Assembly: GCF_945956965.1 (NCBI RefSeq)
Contig: NZ_CAMFJS010000009.1
Location: forward strand, 91,860 to 155,859
Source: an uncultured Roseateles sp.
GTDB taxonomy: Bacteria; Pseudomonadota; Gammaproteobacteria; Burkholderiales; Burkholderiaceae_C
Reading direction: 5' to 3'
DNA: 64,000 bases
Shown in pieces: positions 36,277-46,227 of this stretch (the first letter of the stretch is position 1; the number at the start of each line of letters is the position of its first letter). The translations under genes and the position numbers were made by a program. The notes under the pieces are model-generated. The model had not been told where the DNA came from and ran no database searches. It saw only the letters and a program-made list of their open reading frames with translations.

Positions 36277-37455
36277 ATGCTGGCAGCCATGACAAGCTGG
36301 CTTCGCGATCTTTCTGTTTCGGCTGTGGTGGCTGGTTTTGTAGCGGTTTTGGTGGGCTTCACCAGTTCGGTGGCCATCGTGTTTCAGGCCGCGCAGGCGC
36401 TGGGCGCCACGCCGGCGCAAACCAGTTCCTGGATGTGGGCCTTAGGGCTGGGCATGGGGGTCACCAGCCTCGGTCTGTCGCTGTGGAGCCGCCAACCGGT
36501 GCTGACCGCCTGGTCCACCCCCGGCGCGGCGCTGATCGCAGCCACCTCGGGCATTCCCATGGCCGAGGCGATTGGCGCTTTTCTGGTCTGCGCCGCCTTG
36601 ATCATCTTGTTCGGCGTCACCGGCTGGTTCGAGCGTTTGATGGACCGCATCCCGCTGGCCGTGGCCTCGGCCCTGCTGGCCGGGGTGCTGGCGCGTTTTG
36701 GCTTGGACGCCGTTTTGACCGTCAAGACCGCGCCCCTGCTGGTGCTGAGCATGGCCGCGGCCTATCTGCTGGGCAAGCGCCTGTGGCCGCGCTATGCGGT
36801 GCCGGGCGTTTTGCTGGCGGGCGTGGCGGTGGCCGCCGCACAGGGGCGCTTGCATTGGGGCGCGGTGGAGTGGGCTTGGGCGCAACCGGTCTGGACCACG
36901 CCGGCCTTCAGCTTGGCGGCCCTGATCGGTGTGGCGCTGCCGCTCTTCCTCGTCACCATGGCCTCGCAAAACCTGCCCGGCGTGGCCGCGCAGCGGGCCT
37001 CGGGCTATCGCGCGCCGGTCTCGCGCAGCATCACGGTGACAGGTCTTGCCAGCCTGCTGTTGGCGCCCTTCGGTGGCTATGCCTTCAACCTCGCGGCCAT
37101 CACGGCGGCGATCTGCATGGGGCCTGAGGCGCATGCCGACCCGCGCCGCCGCTACCTGGCCGCTTGCGCGGCCGGGCTTTTCTACATCGCCGTGGGCCTG
37201 GCCGGTGGCGCAGTGGTGGGCTTGCTGGTGGCGTTTCCGCGTGAGCTGGTGGCGGCGATTGCCGGTCTGGCTTTGCTGGGCACCATCGCCGGTGGCCTGA
37301 GTGCCGCGCTGAAGGAAGAAAAGCACCGCGACGCCGCCATCCTGACCTTTCTGGTCACGGTCTCCGGCCTGAATCTGCTGGGTATCGGCTCCGCGTTCTG
37401 GGGCGTGGTGGCCGGCAGTGTGGCGCTATTGGTGCAACACTTGCGTTCGAGATAA
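36277..37455 (+). CDS. BenE-family benzoate/H+ symporter
   Basis: A 392-residue protein of about twelve transmembrane segments. The family start is DLSVSAVVAGFVAVLVGFTSSVAIVFQA, with WSTPGAALIA and ASQNLPGVAAQRASGY further on, typical of BenE. BenE proteins import benzoate by proton symport, but no benzoate catabolic gene is near, so the substrate is uncertain. The ATG at 36277 is used; the ATG at 36289 (MTSWLRD) is an equal alternative. It may be co-transcribed with gshB, 46 bp downstream. Confidence 0.88.
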   Translation: MLAAMTSWLRDLSVSAVVAGFVAVLVGFTSSVAIVFQAAQALGATPAQTSSWMWALGLGMGVTSLGLSLWSRQPVLTAWSTPGAALIAATSGIPMAEAIGAFLVCAALIILFGVTGWFERLMDRIPLAVASALLAGVLARFGLDAVLTVKTAPLLVLSMAAAYLLGKRLWPRYAVPGVLLAGVAVAAAQGRLHWGAVEWAWAQPVWTTPAFSLAALIGVALPLFLVTMASQNLPGVAAQRASGYRAPVSRSITVTGLASLLLAPFGGYAFNLAAITAAICMGPEAHADPRRRYLAACAAGLFYIAVGLAGGAVVGLLVAFPRELVAAIAGLALLGTIAGGLSAALKEEKHRDAAILTFLVTVSGLNLLGIGSAFWGVVAGSVALLVQHLRSR

Positions 37456-37456
37456 A

Positions 37457-37490
37457 GACTGACTGATTGATTGATTGAATGATTGACTGG
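37457..37490 (+). repeat. Tetranucleotide repeat GACT/GATT before gshB
   Basis: About eight units of GA(C/T)T in an imperfect run (gactgactgattgattgatt and on), ending 11 bp before the gshB start. It covers the position where the gshB ribosome site and any short promoter would lie. Unit number could vary by slippage. Confidence 0.6.
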
Positions 37491-37501
37491 AAGCTATTGC
37501 C

Positions 37502-38446
37502 ATGAAACTGCTCTTCGTTGCCGACCCGATCGAGACCTTTAAGACTTACAAGGACTCCACCTTCGCCATGATGCGCGAGGCCGCCAAGCGCGGCCATGAG
37601 ATCTGGGCCTGCGAGGTGCCCGATCTGGTGTGGCGCAGTGGCGGCCGCGTGGTCGCACGGCGCGCCCGCGCCTTGATCCTGACCGGTGATGCCAAGGACT
37701 GGTACAGCGTGGCCGCCACGCAGGAGCTGGTGCTGGCCGAAACCGACGCCATCGTGATGCGCAAGGACCCGCCTTTTGACAGCGAGTTCTTCTACGCCAC
37801 CCACTTGCTGGGCCAGGCTGAGCGCGAGGGCGCGCGCGTCTTCAACAAGCCCGCCGCGCTGCGCGATCACCCTGAGAAGCTGGCGCTGATGGAGTTCCCT
37901 CAGTTCTGCACGCCCACGCTGGTGACGCGTTCGGCCGAGGTGGTGCGCGCCTTCCATGCCGAGCACAAAGACATCATCCTCAAGCCCCTGGACGGCATGG
38001 GCGGCAGCGGCATCTTCCGCGTTGGCGCGGACGGCCTCAACCTCGGCGCCATCATCGAAACGCTCAACAAGGACGGCGCCGAGACCATCATGGTGCAGCG
38101 CTATCTGCCCGCCATCAGCCAGGGCGACAAGCGCGTGCTGGTGATTGGTGGCGAGGTGGTGCCGTTCTGCCTGGCGCGCATTCCGCAAGGCGGCGAGGTG
38201 CGGGGCAATTTGGCCGCGGGCGGCAAGGGCGTGGCCCAGCCCATCAGCGCGCGTGACCGTGAAATTGCCGAGGCTGTGGGCCCCATCCTGGCCCAACGCG
38301 GTCTGCTCTTGATCGGCCTGGATGTGATTGGCGACTGCCTCACCGAGATCAACGTCACCAGCCCCACCTGCTTCCAGGAAATCACCGACCAGACCGGCTT
38401 CGACGTCGCCAAGATGTTCGTCGACGCGCTGGAGCGCAGCCTCTGA
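37502..38446 (+). CDS. gshB: Glutathione synthetase
   Basis: A 314-residue ATP-grasp enzyme of normal length. It has the GshB N-terminal domain (LLFVADPIETFKTYKDSTFAMM) and ATP-grasp motifs: DIILKPLDGMGGSGIFRV, GDKRVLVIGGEVVPFCLARIP and GLDVIGDCLTEINVTSPTC. It adds glycine to gamma-glutamylcysteine to complete glutathione. It follows the BenE-type gene closely and precedes the FUSC gene by 47 bp. Confidence 0.96.
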   Translation: MKLLFVADPIETFKTYKDSTFAMMREAAKRGHEIWACEVPDLVWRSGGRVVARRARALILTGDAKDWYSVAATQELVLAETDAIVMRKDPPFDSEFFYATHLLGQAEREGARVFNKPAALRDHPEKLALMEFPQFCTPTLVTRSAEVVRAFHAEHKDIILKPLDGMGGSGIFRVGADGLNLGAIIETLNKDGAETIMVQRYLPAISQGDKRVLVIGGEVVPFCLARIPQGGEVRGNLAAGGKGVAQPISARDREIAEAVGPILAQRGLLLIGLDVIGDCLTEINVTSPTCFQEITDQTGFDVAKMFVDALERSL

Positions 38447-38493
38447 TGCGGCTGCAGCCGCTCGCTTCGCTGCAAGGCTGAAATCCTCCACCG

Positions 38494-40719
38494 ATGCTGC
38501 GACAGCTTCCCCTGGCCCGGCAACTGACGGCCGCCCACATCAACGGCATCGGCGTGGCGCTTGGCGTGGCGGCGGTGCAGACGCTGTTCAGCCTGCTGCT
38601 GGGCCTGCCCGTGGGTTTGGCTGCAGCCGGCGGCGCGGTTTGCGCCAGCTTGCCGGATGTGCCCAACCCGTCGCAGCGGGTCTTGATGCGGGTCTTGCCC
38701 GCTGCCTTGGTCGCTGCCCTGGTGAGTTTGTCGGTGGGCTTGCTGCGGGCCTCACCGCTGGCGATGACGCTGCTGATCGCGTTGATCGCCTTTGTCAGCC
38801 TGTTGAGCATGGCCTGGGGCGCGCGCGCCGGGCCGCTGTCTTTCACCGGCGTGCTGGCGCTGGTGTTCGCCATGGCCTGGGAGGCGCCGGCCACGCCGCT
38901 GGATGCCTTGATCCACGCCGCCTGGGTGCTGGCCGGTGCGCTCAGCTACGCCGTGTGGGCGAGACTCATGGCTGTGTTGCTGCGCCGCCGCTACCGCGAA
39001 CTGGCGGTGGCAGCAGCCATGCGTGCCGCGGTGCGCCGCCTGCGCTCACGCGCCGAGCGCATTCGCGGCGATGTGCCGGTTGCCGAGGCCGGCATCCGCG
39101 CCTCGATCGCCGACGATGTGCTGCTGGCCGAAGCCTTGCAAGCGGCTCGCGACCAAGTCTTTGCCGCCCAGCCCTCGGCCCACAGCCGGCGCCAGATCGA
39201 TCTGGTGCTGGGCTTGATCGAGTTGCGCGATCTGCTGCTGGCCAGTCGGCTGGATCTGCACTTGCTGGGCGAGGATGCGGCCGCCCTGGCTTGGCGCCAT
39301 GCCCTGGCCGACACCTTGCTGCCGCTGGCTGCGGTGTTGGAAGAACTGGCCGCGCATGTGGACCGCGGCGCGCCTTTGCCGCAGGTCTCGCCCCAGCAAT
39401 CGCCTGCGCTTTGGCGCGCGGACCTGGCCGCCCGCTTGGCCAGTGTTCAGGCGCCGGCCGGAGATGCTCGCCTCCATTTGGTGGACGCTTTGCAAAGCCG
39501 CATCGGCCATATGTTTGACGACATCGCCGCGATGGTGGAGCGCTGCCGCCAGCCCGACCGGGCCAGTGCCTGGACGCGCGAGCAGTTGCAGTTGTTCGTC
39601 TCGCCCGAGGGCTGGCCGCTGGCGGCGCTTAAACCCCATCTGAGCCTGCAGTCCAGCGTGATGCGCCATGCTTTGCGCGGCGGCTTGGCGCTGTCGCTGG
39701 CCTATGCCTTGGGGCTGATGCTGCCCTGGGCGGCCCACCCGCATTGGTTAGTCTTGAGCGTGTCGGTGGTGCTGCGCGGCAATCTGGAGCAGACCTTGTC
39801 GCGCCGCAACGACCGCATCATCGGCACCGTGATCGGCTGCCTGCTGGTGCTGGCCCTGGCGCAAGCGGCGCGGCTGGGTGCTGGCCATGGCGTCCTGGCC
39901 CTGAGCTTCTTGGTGGCGGTGGGCGTGGCCCATGCTTATGTGAATCAGCGCTACCGGGTGGCGGCGACTGCGGCCACCTTGATGGCCTTGCTGCAGCCCT
40001 TGCTGCTGGCGGCGGGCACCCAGCCGGCGGTGGGTGAGCGGCTGGCGGATACGGTGATCGGCGCCTTGCTGGCCTGGGCATTTTGCTTTGTGCTGCCGTC
40101 TTGGGAGCGCCGCAGCCTGCAGCGCCTCAACGGCCAGTTGCGCCTGGCCCTGGGCCGGCATGCGCGCAATGTCTTGCAATGGGCGCCGACGCAGACCCAG
40201 CAACTGGCTCAGCGCCTGAGCCGCCAACAGGCCTACACGGCCTTGGCGGCGCTGGCCGCAGCGGCCCAGCGCACACGGGTGGAGCCGCGCAGCGTGCGTC
40301 TGCCTGAGCCCGAGATTGAGGCGGTGCTGAGCCATGGCTACCGGCTGATGGCTTTGCTGGGCGCCTTGCAGCAACTGCTTAGCCGGCGCCGCGAGCGTCT
40401 GGACCCGCTGCAGAGCCCGGCCGCCTTGCAGCGGAGCCTGGCCGCGCTGCAGCAGGCCTTGCAACAGCCCGCTCAGGCGGCGCCGTCCACTCAGGCTGCC
40501 GATGCTGCCGAGGCTGCGGATACGGTTGCCGCCGAGCGCCTGAGCACGCCGCTGGAGGACGAAGTCTGGCCCGAGCATCTGAGCCAGCAAGACCTCAGCC
40601 CCTGGTTGCTGCGCCGCCTGGGCCTGTGCCAGCGCGAGGCCGCCTTGTTGAGCGAGGCCATGCAGCGCCTGCAAACCGCCATGCCGCCCGAGCCGGCCCG
40701 TCCGCCTGCTCTGAACTGA
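38494..40719 (+). CDS. FUSC-family inner membrane protein (YccS-like)
   Basis: A 741-residue protein with two hydrophobic clusters, about residues 20-160 and 395-530, each followed by long helical cytoplasmic segments. This is the duplicated half-layout of the FUSC/YccS/AaeB family. The second cluster contains [33 protein letters not shown], the conserved FUSC signature. Related proteins export aromatic acids or protect the envelope; the function here is unknown. The last 60 residues are Ala/Gln-rich. It lies in the same direction as gshB and frmA. Confidence 0.87.
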   Translation: MLRQLPLARQLTAAHINGIGVALGVAAVQTLFSLLLGLPVGLAAAGGAVCASLPDVPNPSQRVLMRVLPAALVAALVSLSVGLLRASPLAMTLLIALIAFVSLLSMAWGARAGPLSFTGVLALVFAMAWEAPATPLDALIHAAWVLAGALSYAVWARLMAVLLRRRYRELAVAAAMRAAVRRLRSRAERIRGDVPVAEAGIRASIADDVLLAEALQAARDQVFAAQPSAHSRRQIDLVLGLIELRDLLLASRLDLHLLGEDAAALAWRHALADTLLPLAAVLEELAAHVDRGAPLPQVSPQQSPALWRADLAARLASVQAPAGDARLHLVDALQSRIGHMFDDIAAMVERCRQPDRASAWTREQLQLFVSPEGWPLAALKPHLSLQSSVMRHALRGGLALSLAYALGLMLPWAAHPHWLVLSVSVVLRGNLEQTLSRRNDRIIGTVIGCLLVLALAQAARLGAGHGVLALSFLVAVGVAHAYVNQRYRVAATAATLMALLQPLLLAAGTQPAVGERLADTVIGALLAWAFCFVLPSWERRSLQRLNGQLRLALGRHARNVLQWAPTQTQQLAQRLSRQQAYTALAALAAAAQRTRVEPRSVRLPEPEIEAVLSHGYRLMALLGALQQLLSRRRERLDPLQSPAALQRSLAALQQALQQPAQAAPSTQAADAAEAADTVAAERLSTPLEDEVWPEHLSQQDLSPWLLRRLGLCQREAALLSEAMQRLQTAMPPEPARPPALN

Positions 40720-40891
40720 GCCTGCGTCGACCACCCCCACGTTAAGAATGCCCCGCGGGCAGCACAGCCGGCGCCTGCGGTTTATGCTCTGCGCCATTCG
40801 CCGGCCCGGGCGCCACGGGCGTGTCCCCGTCGGCCTGAATCCGCGCACTTTCTCCTCCTCCCGCAGTCCCTCAGACAGAAAGCCTCCCACC

Positions 40892-42001
40892 ATGATCACC
40901 ACCCGCGCAGCCGTGGCCTGGAAAGCCGGTGCCCCCTTGACGATTGAAACCGTGCAGCTCGACGGCCCGCGCGCCGGCGAAGTCCTGGTGGAAGTCAAAG
41001 CCACCGGCATCTGCCACACCGATTACTACACCCTCTCCGGCGCCGACCCGGAAGGCATCTTTCCCGCCATCCTGGGCCACGAGGGCGCGGGCATCGTGCT
41101 GGAAGTGGGCGAGGGCGTCACCTGGCTCAAGCCCGGCGACCACGTCATTCCGCTCTACACACCCGAGTGCCGGCAGTGCAAGTTCTGCCTCTCGCGCAAG
41201 ACCAATCTCTGCCAGGCCATTCGCCCGACCCAGGGCAAAGGCCTGATGCCCGATGGCAGCTCGCGCTTCTCCATCGACGGCAAGCCGATCTTTCACTATA
41301 TGGGCACCTCCACCTTCGCCAATCACATCGTGGTGCCCGGCATTGCGCTGGCGAAGATTCGCGAGGACGCGCCTTTTGACAAGGTCTGCTACATCGGCTG
41401 CGGCGTGACCACCGGCGTGGGCGCCGTGCTGTTCACCGCCAAAGTCGAGGCCGGCGCCAATGTGGTGGTGTTTGGTCTGGGGGGCATTGGCCTCAATGTG
41501 ATCCAGGGCGCCAAGATGGTGGGGGCCGACAAAATCATCGGCGTGGACCTGAACCCCGAGCGCGAGGCCCTGGCCCGCCAGTTCGGCATGACCCACTTCA
41601 TCAACCCCAAGGAACACGCCAATGTGGTGGACGCGATTGTTCAGCTCACCGACGGCGGCGCGGACTATTCCTTTGAGTGCATCGGCAACACCAAGGTCAT
41701 GCGCGATGCGCTGGAATGCACCCACAAGGGCTGGGGCCGCAGCATCATCATCGGCGTGGCCGAGGCCGGCGCCGAGATCAGCACCCGGCCCTTCCAGCTG
41801 GTGACCGGCCGCAAATGGGAAGGCAGCGCCTTCGGCGGCGCCCGCGGCCGCACCGATGTGCCCAAGATCGTCGACTGGTATATGGAAGGCAAGCTCAAGA
41901 TCGACGAGCTGATTACCCACAAGCTGCCGCTGGAGCGCATCAATGAAGGCTTCGATCTGATGAAGCGCGGCGAATCCATCCGCTCGGTGGTCGAGTTCTA
42001 A
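40892..42001 (+). CDS. frmA: S-(hydroxymethyl)glutathione dehydrogenase, class III alcohol dehydrogenase
   Basis: A 369-residue zinc alcohol dehydrogenase. The catalytic zinc ligands lie in [13 protein letters not shown] (C41) and LGHEGAG, the structural zinc cysteines in [15 protein letters not shown], and the NAD-binding motif in [15 protein letters not shown]. It oxidises S-hydroxymethylglutathione, formed from formaldehyde and glutathione, to S-formylglutathione. The start at 40892 matches family length. fghA follows 4 bp after the stop, giving a standard formaldehyde detoxification pair. No FrmR-type regulator is adjacent. Confidence 0.97.
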   Translation: MITTRAAVAWKAGAPLTIETVQLDGPRAGEVLVEVKATGICHTDYYTLSGADPEGIFPAILGHEGAGIVLEVGEGVTWLKPGDHVIPLYTPECRQCKFCLSRKTNLCQAIRPTQGKGLMPDGSSRFSIDGKPIFHYMGTSTFANHIVVPGIALAKIREDAPFDKVCYIGCGVTTGVGAVLFTAKVEAGANVVVFGLGGIGLNVIQGAKMVGADKIIGVDLNPEREALARQFGMTHFINPKEHANVVDAIVQLTDGGADYSFECIGNTKVMRDALECTHKGWGRSIIIGVAEAGAEISTRPFQLVTGRKWEGSAFGGARGRTDVPKIVDWYMEGKLKIDELITHKLPLERINEGFDLMKRGESIRSVVEF

Positions 42002-42005
42002 GCCC

Positions 42006-42851
42006 ATGTTTGAGCTGATCTCCACCCATGCCAGCTTCGGCGGGCAGCAGCAGTTTTGCCGCCATGACTCCGAAATCATCGGCCTGCCGATGCGCTTCGC
42101 CTTGTTCGTGCCGCCCGCGCCCAAAGGCTTGCTGATCTTTCTGGCCGGCCTGACTTGCACCGAGGAAACCTTCACCATGAAGGCCGGCGCGCAGCGCGTG
42201 GCGGCCGAGCTGGGCCTGGCGCTGCTGATGCCCGACACCAGCCCGCGCGGTGCTCAAGTGCCGGGCGAGGCCGAGCATTGGGACTTTGGTGTCGGCGCCG
42301 GTTTCTATCTCGATGCCACCGCTGAACCCTGGGCCCGCCATTGGCGCATGGAAAGCTATATCACCGAGGAGTTGTTGCCTGAGGTGCTGGCCGCCTTGCA
42401 ATTGCCGGCCGACAAGGTGGGCATTTTTGGCCACTCCATGGGCGGTCACGGGGCCTTGACCCTGGCCTTGCGCCATCCCGATAAGTTCCGCTCGGTCTCG
42501 GCGTTCGCCCCCATCGCCGCGCCCAGCCAATGCGCGTGGGGCAAGAAAGCCTTCAGCGGTTATTTGGGCCCTGACACCGCCACTTGGGACGCGCACGATG
42601 CCAGCGCCTTGATGCTGCAGGCGCCGGGCGCAGGCGTGCTGTTTCCGGCCGGCATCTTGATCGACCAGGGTATGGCCGACAAATTCCTGCTGGAAATGCA
42701 GCTGCTGCCCGAGCGCTTCGAGGCCGCTTGTCAGTCGCGTGGCCAGCCGGTGACCATGCGCTGGCATCTGGGCTATGACCATGGCTACTACTTCATCGCC
42801 AGCTTTGTCGAGGACCACCTCCGGCATCACGCCAAGGCCTTGCTGGGCTGA
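42006..42851 (+). CDS. fghA: S-formylglutathione hydrolase
   Basis: A 281-residue esterase-D-type alpha/beta hydrolase. The nucleophile is in FGHSMGGHGAL (Ser at about 144), the oxyanion region near FLAGLTCTEETF, and the catalytic histidine in LGYDHGYYF. It hydrolyses S-formylglutathione to formate and glutathione, completing the route started by FrmA, whose gene is 4 bp upstream. Length and motifs are normal. Confidence 0.97.
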   Translation: MFELISTHASFGGQQQFCRHDSEIIGLPMRFALFVPPAPKGLLIFLAGLTCTEETFTMKAGAQRVAAELGLALLMPDTSPRGAQVPGEAEHWDFGVGAGFYLDATAEPWARHWRMESYITEELLPEVLAALQLPADKVGIFGHSMGGHGALTLALRHPDKFRSVSAFAPIAAPSQCAWGKKAFSGYLGPDTATWDAHDASALMLQAPGAGVLFPAGILIDQGMADKFLLEMQLLPERFEAACQSRGQPVTMRWHLGYDHGYYFIASFVEDHLRHHAKALLG

Positions 42852-42883
42852 GCCCGGCGGCATCCAGCGCGCAGCACCGGCCC

Positions 42884-44095
42884 ATGAAATCACTGGACGC
42901 CCAACAACTGCGCCGCATCCCCGCCAGCATCTGGGTGCTGGGCTTCGTCAGCTTGCTGATGGACGTTTCCTCCGAAATGATCCACAGCTTGCTGCCGCTG
43001 TTCATGGTCAGCGGCCTGGGCGCCAGCGCCCTGGCTGTGGGCTTGATTGAAGGCTTGGCCGAGGCCACGGCCTTGATCGTCAAAGTGTTCTCCGGTGTCT
43101 TGAGCGATTACCTGGGCCGCCGCAAAGGCCTGGCGCTGTTGGGCTATGGCCTGGGCGCGCTCAGCAAGCCGCTGTTCGCGCTGGCGCCGGGCATGGGTTT
43201 GGTGGTGACGGCAAGGCTGATCGATCGGGTGGGCAAAGGCATTCGCGGCGCGCCGCGCGATGCGCTGGTGGCCGACCTGACGCCGCCGCAGATCCGCGGC
43301 GCCGCCTTCGGCCTGCGCCAGGCGCTCGATACGGTGGGCGCTTTCCTCGGCCCGCTGCTGGCGGTGGGCTTGATGCTGATGTGGGCGAATGACTTCCGCG
43401 CCGTGTTCTGGCTGGCGGTGATCCCCGGCGCCCTGGCCGTGCTGCTCTTGCTCTTCGGTGTTCAAGAGCCGCCGCGCAGAAGCGCCGCGCCGCGGCTCAA
43501 TCCGATCCAGCGCGTCAATCTGCGCCGCCTGAGTGCCGACTATTGGTGGGTGGTGGGCATTGCCGCGCTGTTCACCCTGGCGCGTTTCAGCGAGGCCTTT
43601 CTGGTGCTGCAAGCGCAGCGCACGGGCGTACCCATGGCCTGGGTGCCGCTGGTGATGGTGGCGATGAATCTGGTCTACGCCCTGGCTGCCTACCCTTTGG
43701 GCAAGTTGTCGGATCGTCTGGGTGAGGCCAAGCTCGGCTTGCTGGCGGGCGGCCTGGTGCTGCTGATTGCGGCGGATCTGGTGCTGGCCCGCGCCGAGCA
43801 TTGGCCCATGCTGCTGTGCGGGGTGGCCCTGTGGGGTGTGCACATGGCCATGACCCAGGGCTTGCTGGCCACCTTGGTGGCTGACACGGCGCCGGCCGAT
43901 CTGCGTGGCACCGCCTACGGCTTTTTCAATCTGCTCAGCGGCCTGGCCATGTTGCTGGCCAGCGCGGCGGCCGGCTGGCTGTGGGATGCGCATGGCGCGC
44001 CCAGCACCTTCTACGCCGGTGCGGGCTTTTGTGTGCTGGCGCTGCTGGCCTTGTTGGCCTACGCCAGGCGGGCGCGGATCAGCGCAGGCGTTTGA
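42884..44095 (+). CDS. Major facilitator superfamily transporter
   Basis: A 403-residue protein with about twelve transmembrane segments. Motif A is SGVLSDYLGRRKGLALLGYG between segments 2 and 3, and the N-terminal LMDVSSEMIHSLLPLFMV marks a subgroup common in Proteobacteria. RVGKGIRGAPRDALVAD follows segment 4. The substrate is unknown; efflux is likely. It begins 32 bp after fghA and may be part of that transcript. Its 3' end overlaps the next gene on the other strand by 17 bp. Confidence 0.88.
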   Translation: MKSLDAQQLRRIPASIWVLGFVSLLMDVSSEMIHSLLPLFMVSGLGASALAVGLIEGLAEATALIVKVFSGVLSDYLGRRKGLALLGYGLGALSKPLFALAPGMGLVVTARLIDRVGKGIRGAPRDALVADLTPPQIRGAAFGLRQALDTVGAFLGPLLAVGLMLMWANDFRAVFWLAVIPGALAVLLLLFGVQEPPRRSAAPRLNPIQRVNLRRLSADYWWVVGIAALFTLARFSEAFLVLQAQRTGVPMAWVPLVMVAMNLVYALAAYPLGKLSDRLGEAKLGLLAGGLVLLIAADLVLARAEHWPMLLCGVALWGVHMAMTQGLLATLVADTAPADLRGTAYGFFNLLSGLAMLLASAAAGWLWDAHGAPSTFYAGAGFCVLALLALLAYARRARISAGV

Positions 44096-44618
44096 CGCGC
44101 GCGGTCTCGTTGCTGCCCTCGAGTTCCAGCATGAAGCTGCCCATGGCCGCTTTGCGGATCTCGACCTTGGGGCTCTTGAGGTAGACCACGGCGCGGCTGC
44201 CATCAATCACCTGCCAGGCTTGACCGTTGTTCAGGTAAATGATCTGGTTCGGGCCCCAGCCTTCGAACAGGCCGTCGATCTGGCCGCTGATGACATCGGG
44301 TTCGTTCTTGGGGCGACTCGTCAGGCCAAAGGTGTCGGCCACCGGGGCGGCGGCTGTGGCTGTGGCTGTGTTTGATGTTGCTGCTGCTGCGGTCGCGCCC
44401 ACAGCCAGCGGCGCAGTGCTGGCTGCTGGCGCCTGGGGCTGCTTGGCGGCCTGATCGGCCAGGGCGTCGTAGCAGCTCAGCCGGGCTTTGGCCTCAGTCA
44501 GGGCGCGGCAGCCTTGCAGGCCGGCGCTGGGCAACTCAGCCGCCTGCACCAGGCCGGCGGCAGCGAGGAGGGCGATGGCTAGGGGCGCTGTCATGGGCTT
44601 GCGGCTAGGCGTGTGCAT
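44079..44618 (-). CDS. Exported hypothetical protein
   Basis: A 179-residue protein. A signal peptide (TAPLAIALLAAAGLVQA) is followed by a short cysteine pair motif (GCRALTEAKARLSCYDALAD), a long Ala/Thr-rich linker (about 65-110), and a small beta-rich C-terminal domain with NGQAWQVIDGSRAVVYLKSPKVEIRKAAMGSF. The C-x11-C-Y-D motif is found in several periplasmic protein families of Proteobacteria, so it does not give a function. ATGs at 44618 and 44594 are both possible starts. The 3' end overlaps the MFS gene. Confidence 0.72.
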   Translation of the reverse strand: MHTPSRKPMTAPLAIALLAAAGLVQAAELPSAGLQGCRALTEAKARLSCYDALADQAAKQPQAPAASTAPLAVGATAAAATSNTATATAAAPVADTFGLTSRPKNEPDVISGQIDGLFEGWGPNQIIYLNNGQAWQVIDGSRAVVYLKSPKVEIRKAAMGSFMLELEGSNETARVKRLR

Positions 44619-44708
44619 CGGGAGGCTCTGGTCTGATGGTGATGCCGCAAGCATATCGCCCCGCTTGGCCTGCCTTGCCCCGGGCTTTCCTGCCCGAAGC
44701 GGCGTGCG

Positions 44709-46136
44709 TCAATCACCGCGAGCATGCAAGCGCAAATGCAAGGGCTCATGCGGCCGCAAGGTGATGTTGAGCGTTGGCCGTGGTGGCTCGGCGCCGGGCA
44801 CGGGTGAAAAGCGGAAGCGTTGCAGCAGCAGGGCCGCGATCAGGGTGATCTCGGTCATGGCGAAATGCTGGCCCAGGCAGACGCGAGGGCCGGCGCCAAA
44901 GGGCAGGTAGGCACCGCGCGGAATCGCGTGGGCCGCCTCCGGCGCAAAGCGTTCGGGCCTGAAGGCCTCGGGCTCGGGAAACCAGCGCGGGTCGCGATGC
45001 ATCACGCCGGGCGTGAGCCGGATCATGCTGCCCTTGGGCAGATGCCAGGGGCCGATGTCCAGCGCCTGCGTGCAGCGCCGGGTCAGCAAGGCCGGGGCGG
45101 GCGGGAACAGGCGCAGCGCTTCCTTGATGGTTTGGCCCAGATAGGGCAGGGCGGCCACATCGGCAAAAGCCGGGGCGCGTTGCTCGGGGCCCAGCAAGGC
45201 TTGAACCTCGGCACTGGCCCGCGCCGCCACATCCGGGTGGCTGGCCATGCACCAGGCCCACCAGGTCAGCGCCACGGCGCTGGTTTCATGGCCGGCCAGA
45301 AAGGTGGTCATGCACTCATCGCGCAATTCCTTGTCGCTCAGCGCCTGACCCTGTTCATCGCGCAAATCCAGCAGCATGCCCAGCAGGTCTTGTGGCCCGC
45401 TGTGGCCCTGGGCCAGCAAACGTCGGCGGGCGGCGATCTGGCCCTCCACCAGCTCGTTCAAGACCCGCAGGGCATGCCGCTTGGCGCGCTTCCAGGGCGC
45501 CCACAATGGCGCGCTGACGGGGTAGAACATCTCGCGGTAGCCCTCCTGGCTGAGCACGCGCAGGGCGGACTCGGCAGCGCGGGCCAGGGGCGAGGCTGTG
45601 CAGCTGAAGGTGGTGCGCAGAATCACGTCCATGGTCAGCTCGGTCATGGCGTGTTCAAAGTTCAGCACCACGGGCGCATCTGCATTCCCTTGTGGCCACT
45701 TGGCGAGCGCCTCCTTACCGGCCTGCACGATCAGCGGCGCCAGCGCCGTCACCCGTTTGGGTGCAAAGCCGGGCTGCAGCATCTGGCGCTGGCGCTGCCA
45801 GGCGGGGCCTTCGGCAATCAGCACGCTGTGCCCATGGGCGGCGGCCATCACCTCGGTGCCGCGCTCCCAGCGGATCAGGCCCGCGTGCGCGGCCACCAGC
45901 AATTCGCGCACCGCGTCGGGGTGGAAGAAGCTGTAGTCGCGGTACTGCACCAGCCGCATGAAGACCACATCGCCATGCTGGCGCTGCAGGCCTTGCAAGA
46001 AGCCGATGTAGTCGCGCCCCATGGCGCGCAGCTGCGGCAGGCCGAACCAGGGGCAGGCCGGGCCTGGGGGCAGGGCGGTGGGCCGCGTGGGGCTGGGGGA
46101 CGAGGGTTTCGTCACTGTGTTGGCGCTGTGGTTCAT
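44709..46136 (-). CDS. Cytochrome P450
   Basis: A 475-residue P450. The I-helix oxygen-activation motif is LAGHETSAVALTWWAW, the ExxR is in IKEALRLFP, and the haem-ligand loop is FGAGPRVCLGQHFAM (about 411-425). The N terminus has no membrane anchor and is Pro/Ser-rich, fitting a soluble bacterial enzyme. It resembles the CYP102/CYP4-like unspecific hydroxylases, but the substrate is unknown and no ferredoxin gene is adjacent. The ATG at 46136 is preferred (MNHSANTV); ATGs up to 46148 are possible. It is divergent from an AraC regulator. Confidence 0.92.
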   Translation of the reverse strand: MNHSANTVTKPSSPSPTRPTALPPGPACPWFGLPQLRAMGRDYIGFLQGLQRQHGDVVFMRLVQYRDYSFFHPDAVRELLVAAHAGLIRWERGTEVMAAAHGHSVLIAEGPAWQRQRQMLQPGFAPKRVTALAPLIVQAGKEALAKWPQGNADAPVVLNFEHAMTELTMDVILRTTFSCTASPLARAAESALRVLSQEGYREMFYPVSAPLWAPWKRAKRHALRVLNELVEGQIAARRRLLAQGHSGPQDLLGMLLDLRDEQGQALSDKELRDECMTTFLAGHETSAVALTWWAWCMASHPDVAARASAEVQALLGPEQRAPAFADVAALPYLGQTIKEALRLFPPAPALLTRRCTQALDIGPWHLPKGSMIRLTPGVMHRDPRWFPEPEAFRPERFAPEAAHAIPRGAYLPFGAGPRVCLGQHFAMTEITLIAALLLQRFRFSPVPGAEPPRPTLNITLRPHEPLHLRLHARGD

Positions 46137-46227
46137 GGCCGCCATCATGGCCAGTCGCCCCAGCCCTGTCTTGAACGAAAACGACATCGCCGCAGGCGCA
46201 CGCCGCGCCTCTACACTGAGCGCCACC

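Noticed and set aside
44079..44618. Type VI secretion accessory protein
   Set aside because: The short Cys...CYD motif is shared by several unrelated periplasmic families, and no secretion gene is nearby.
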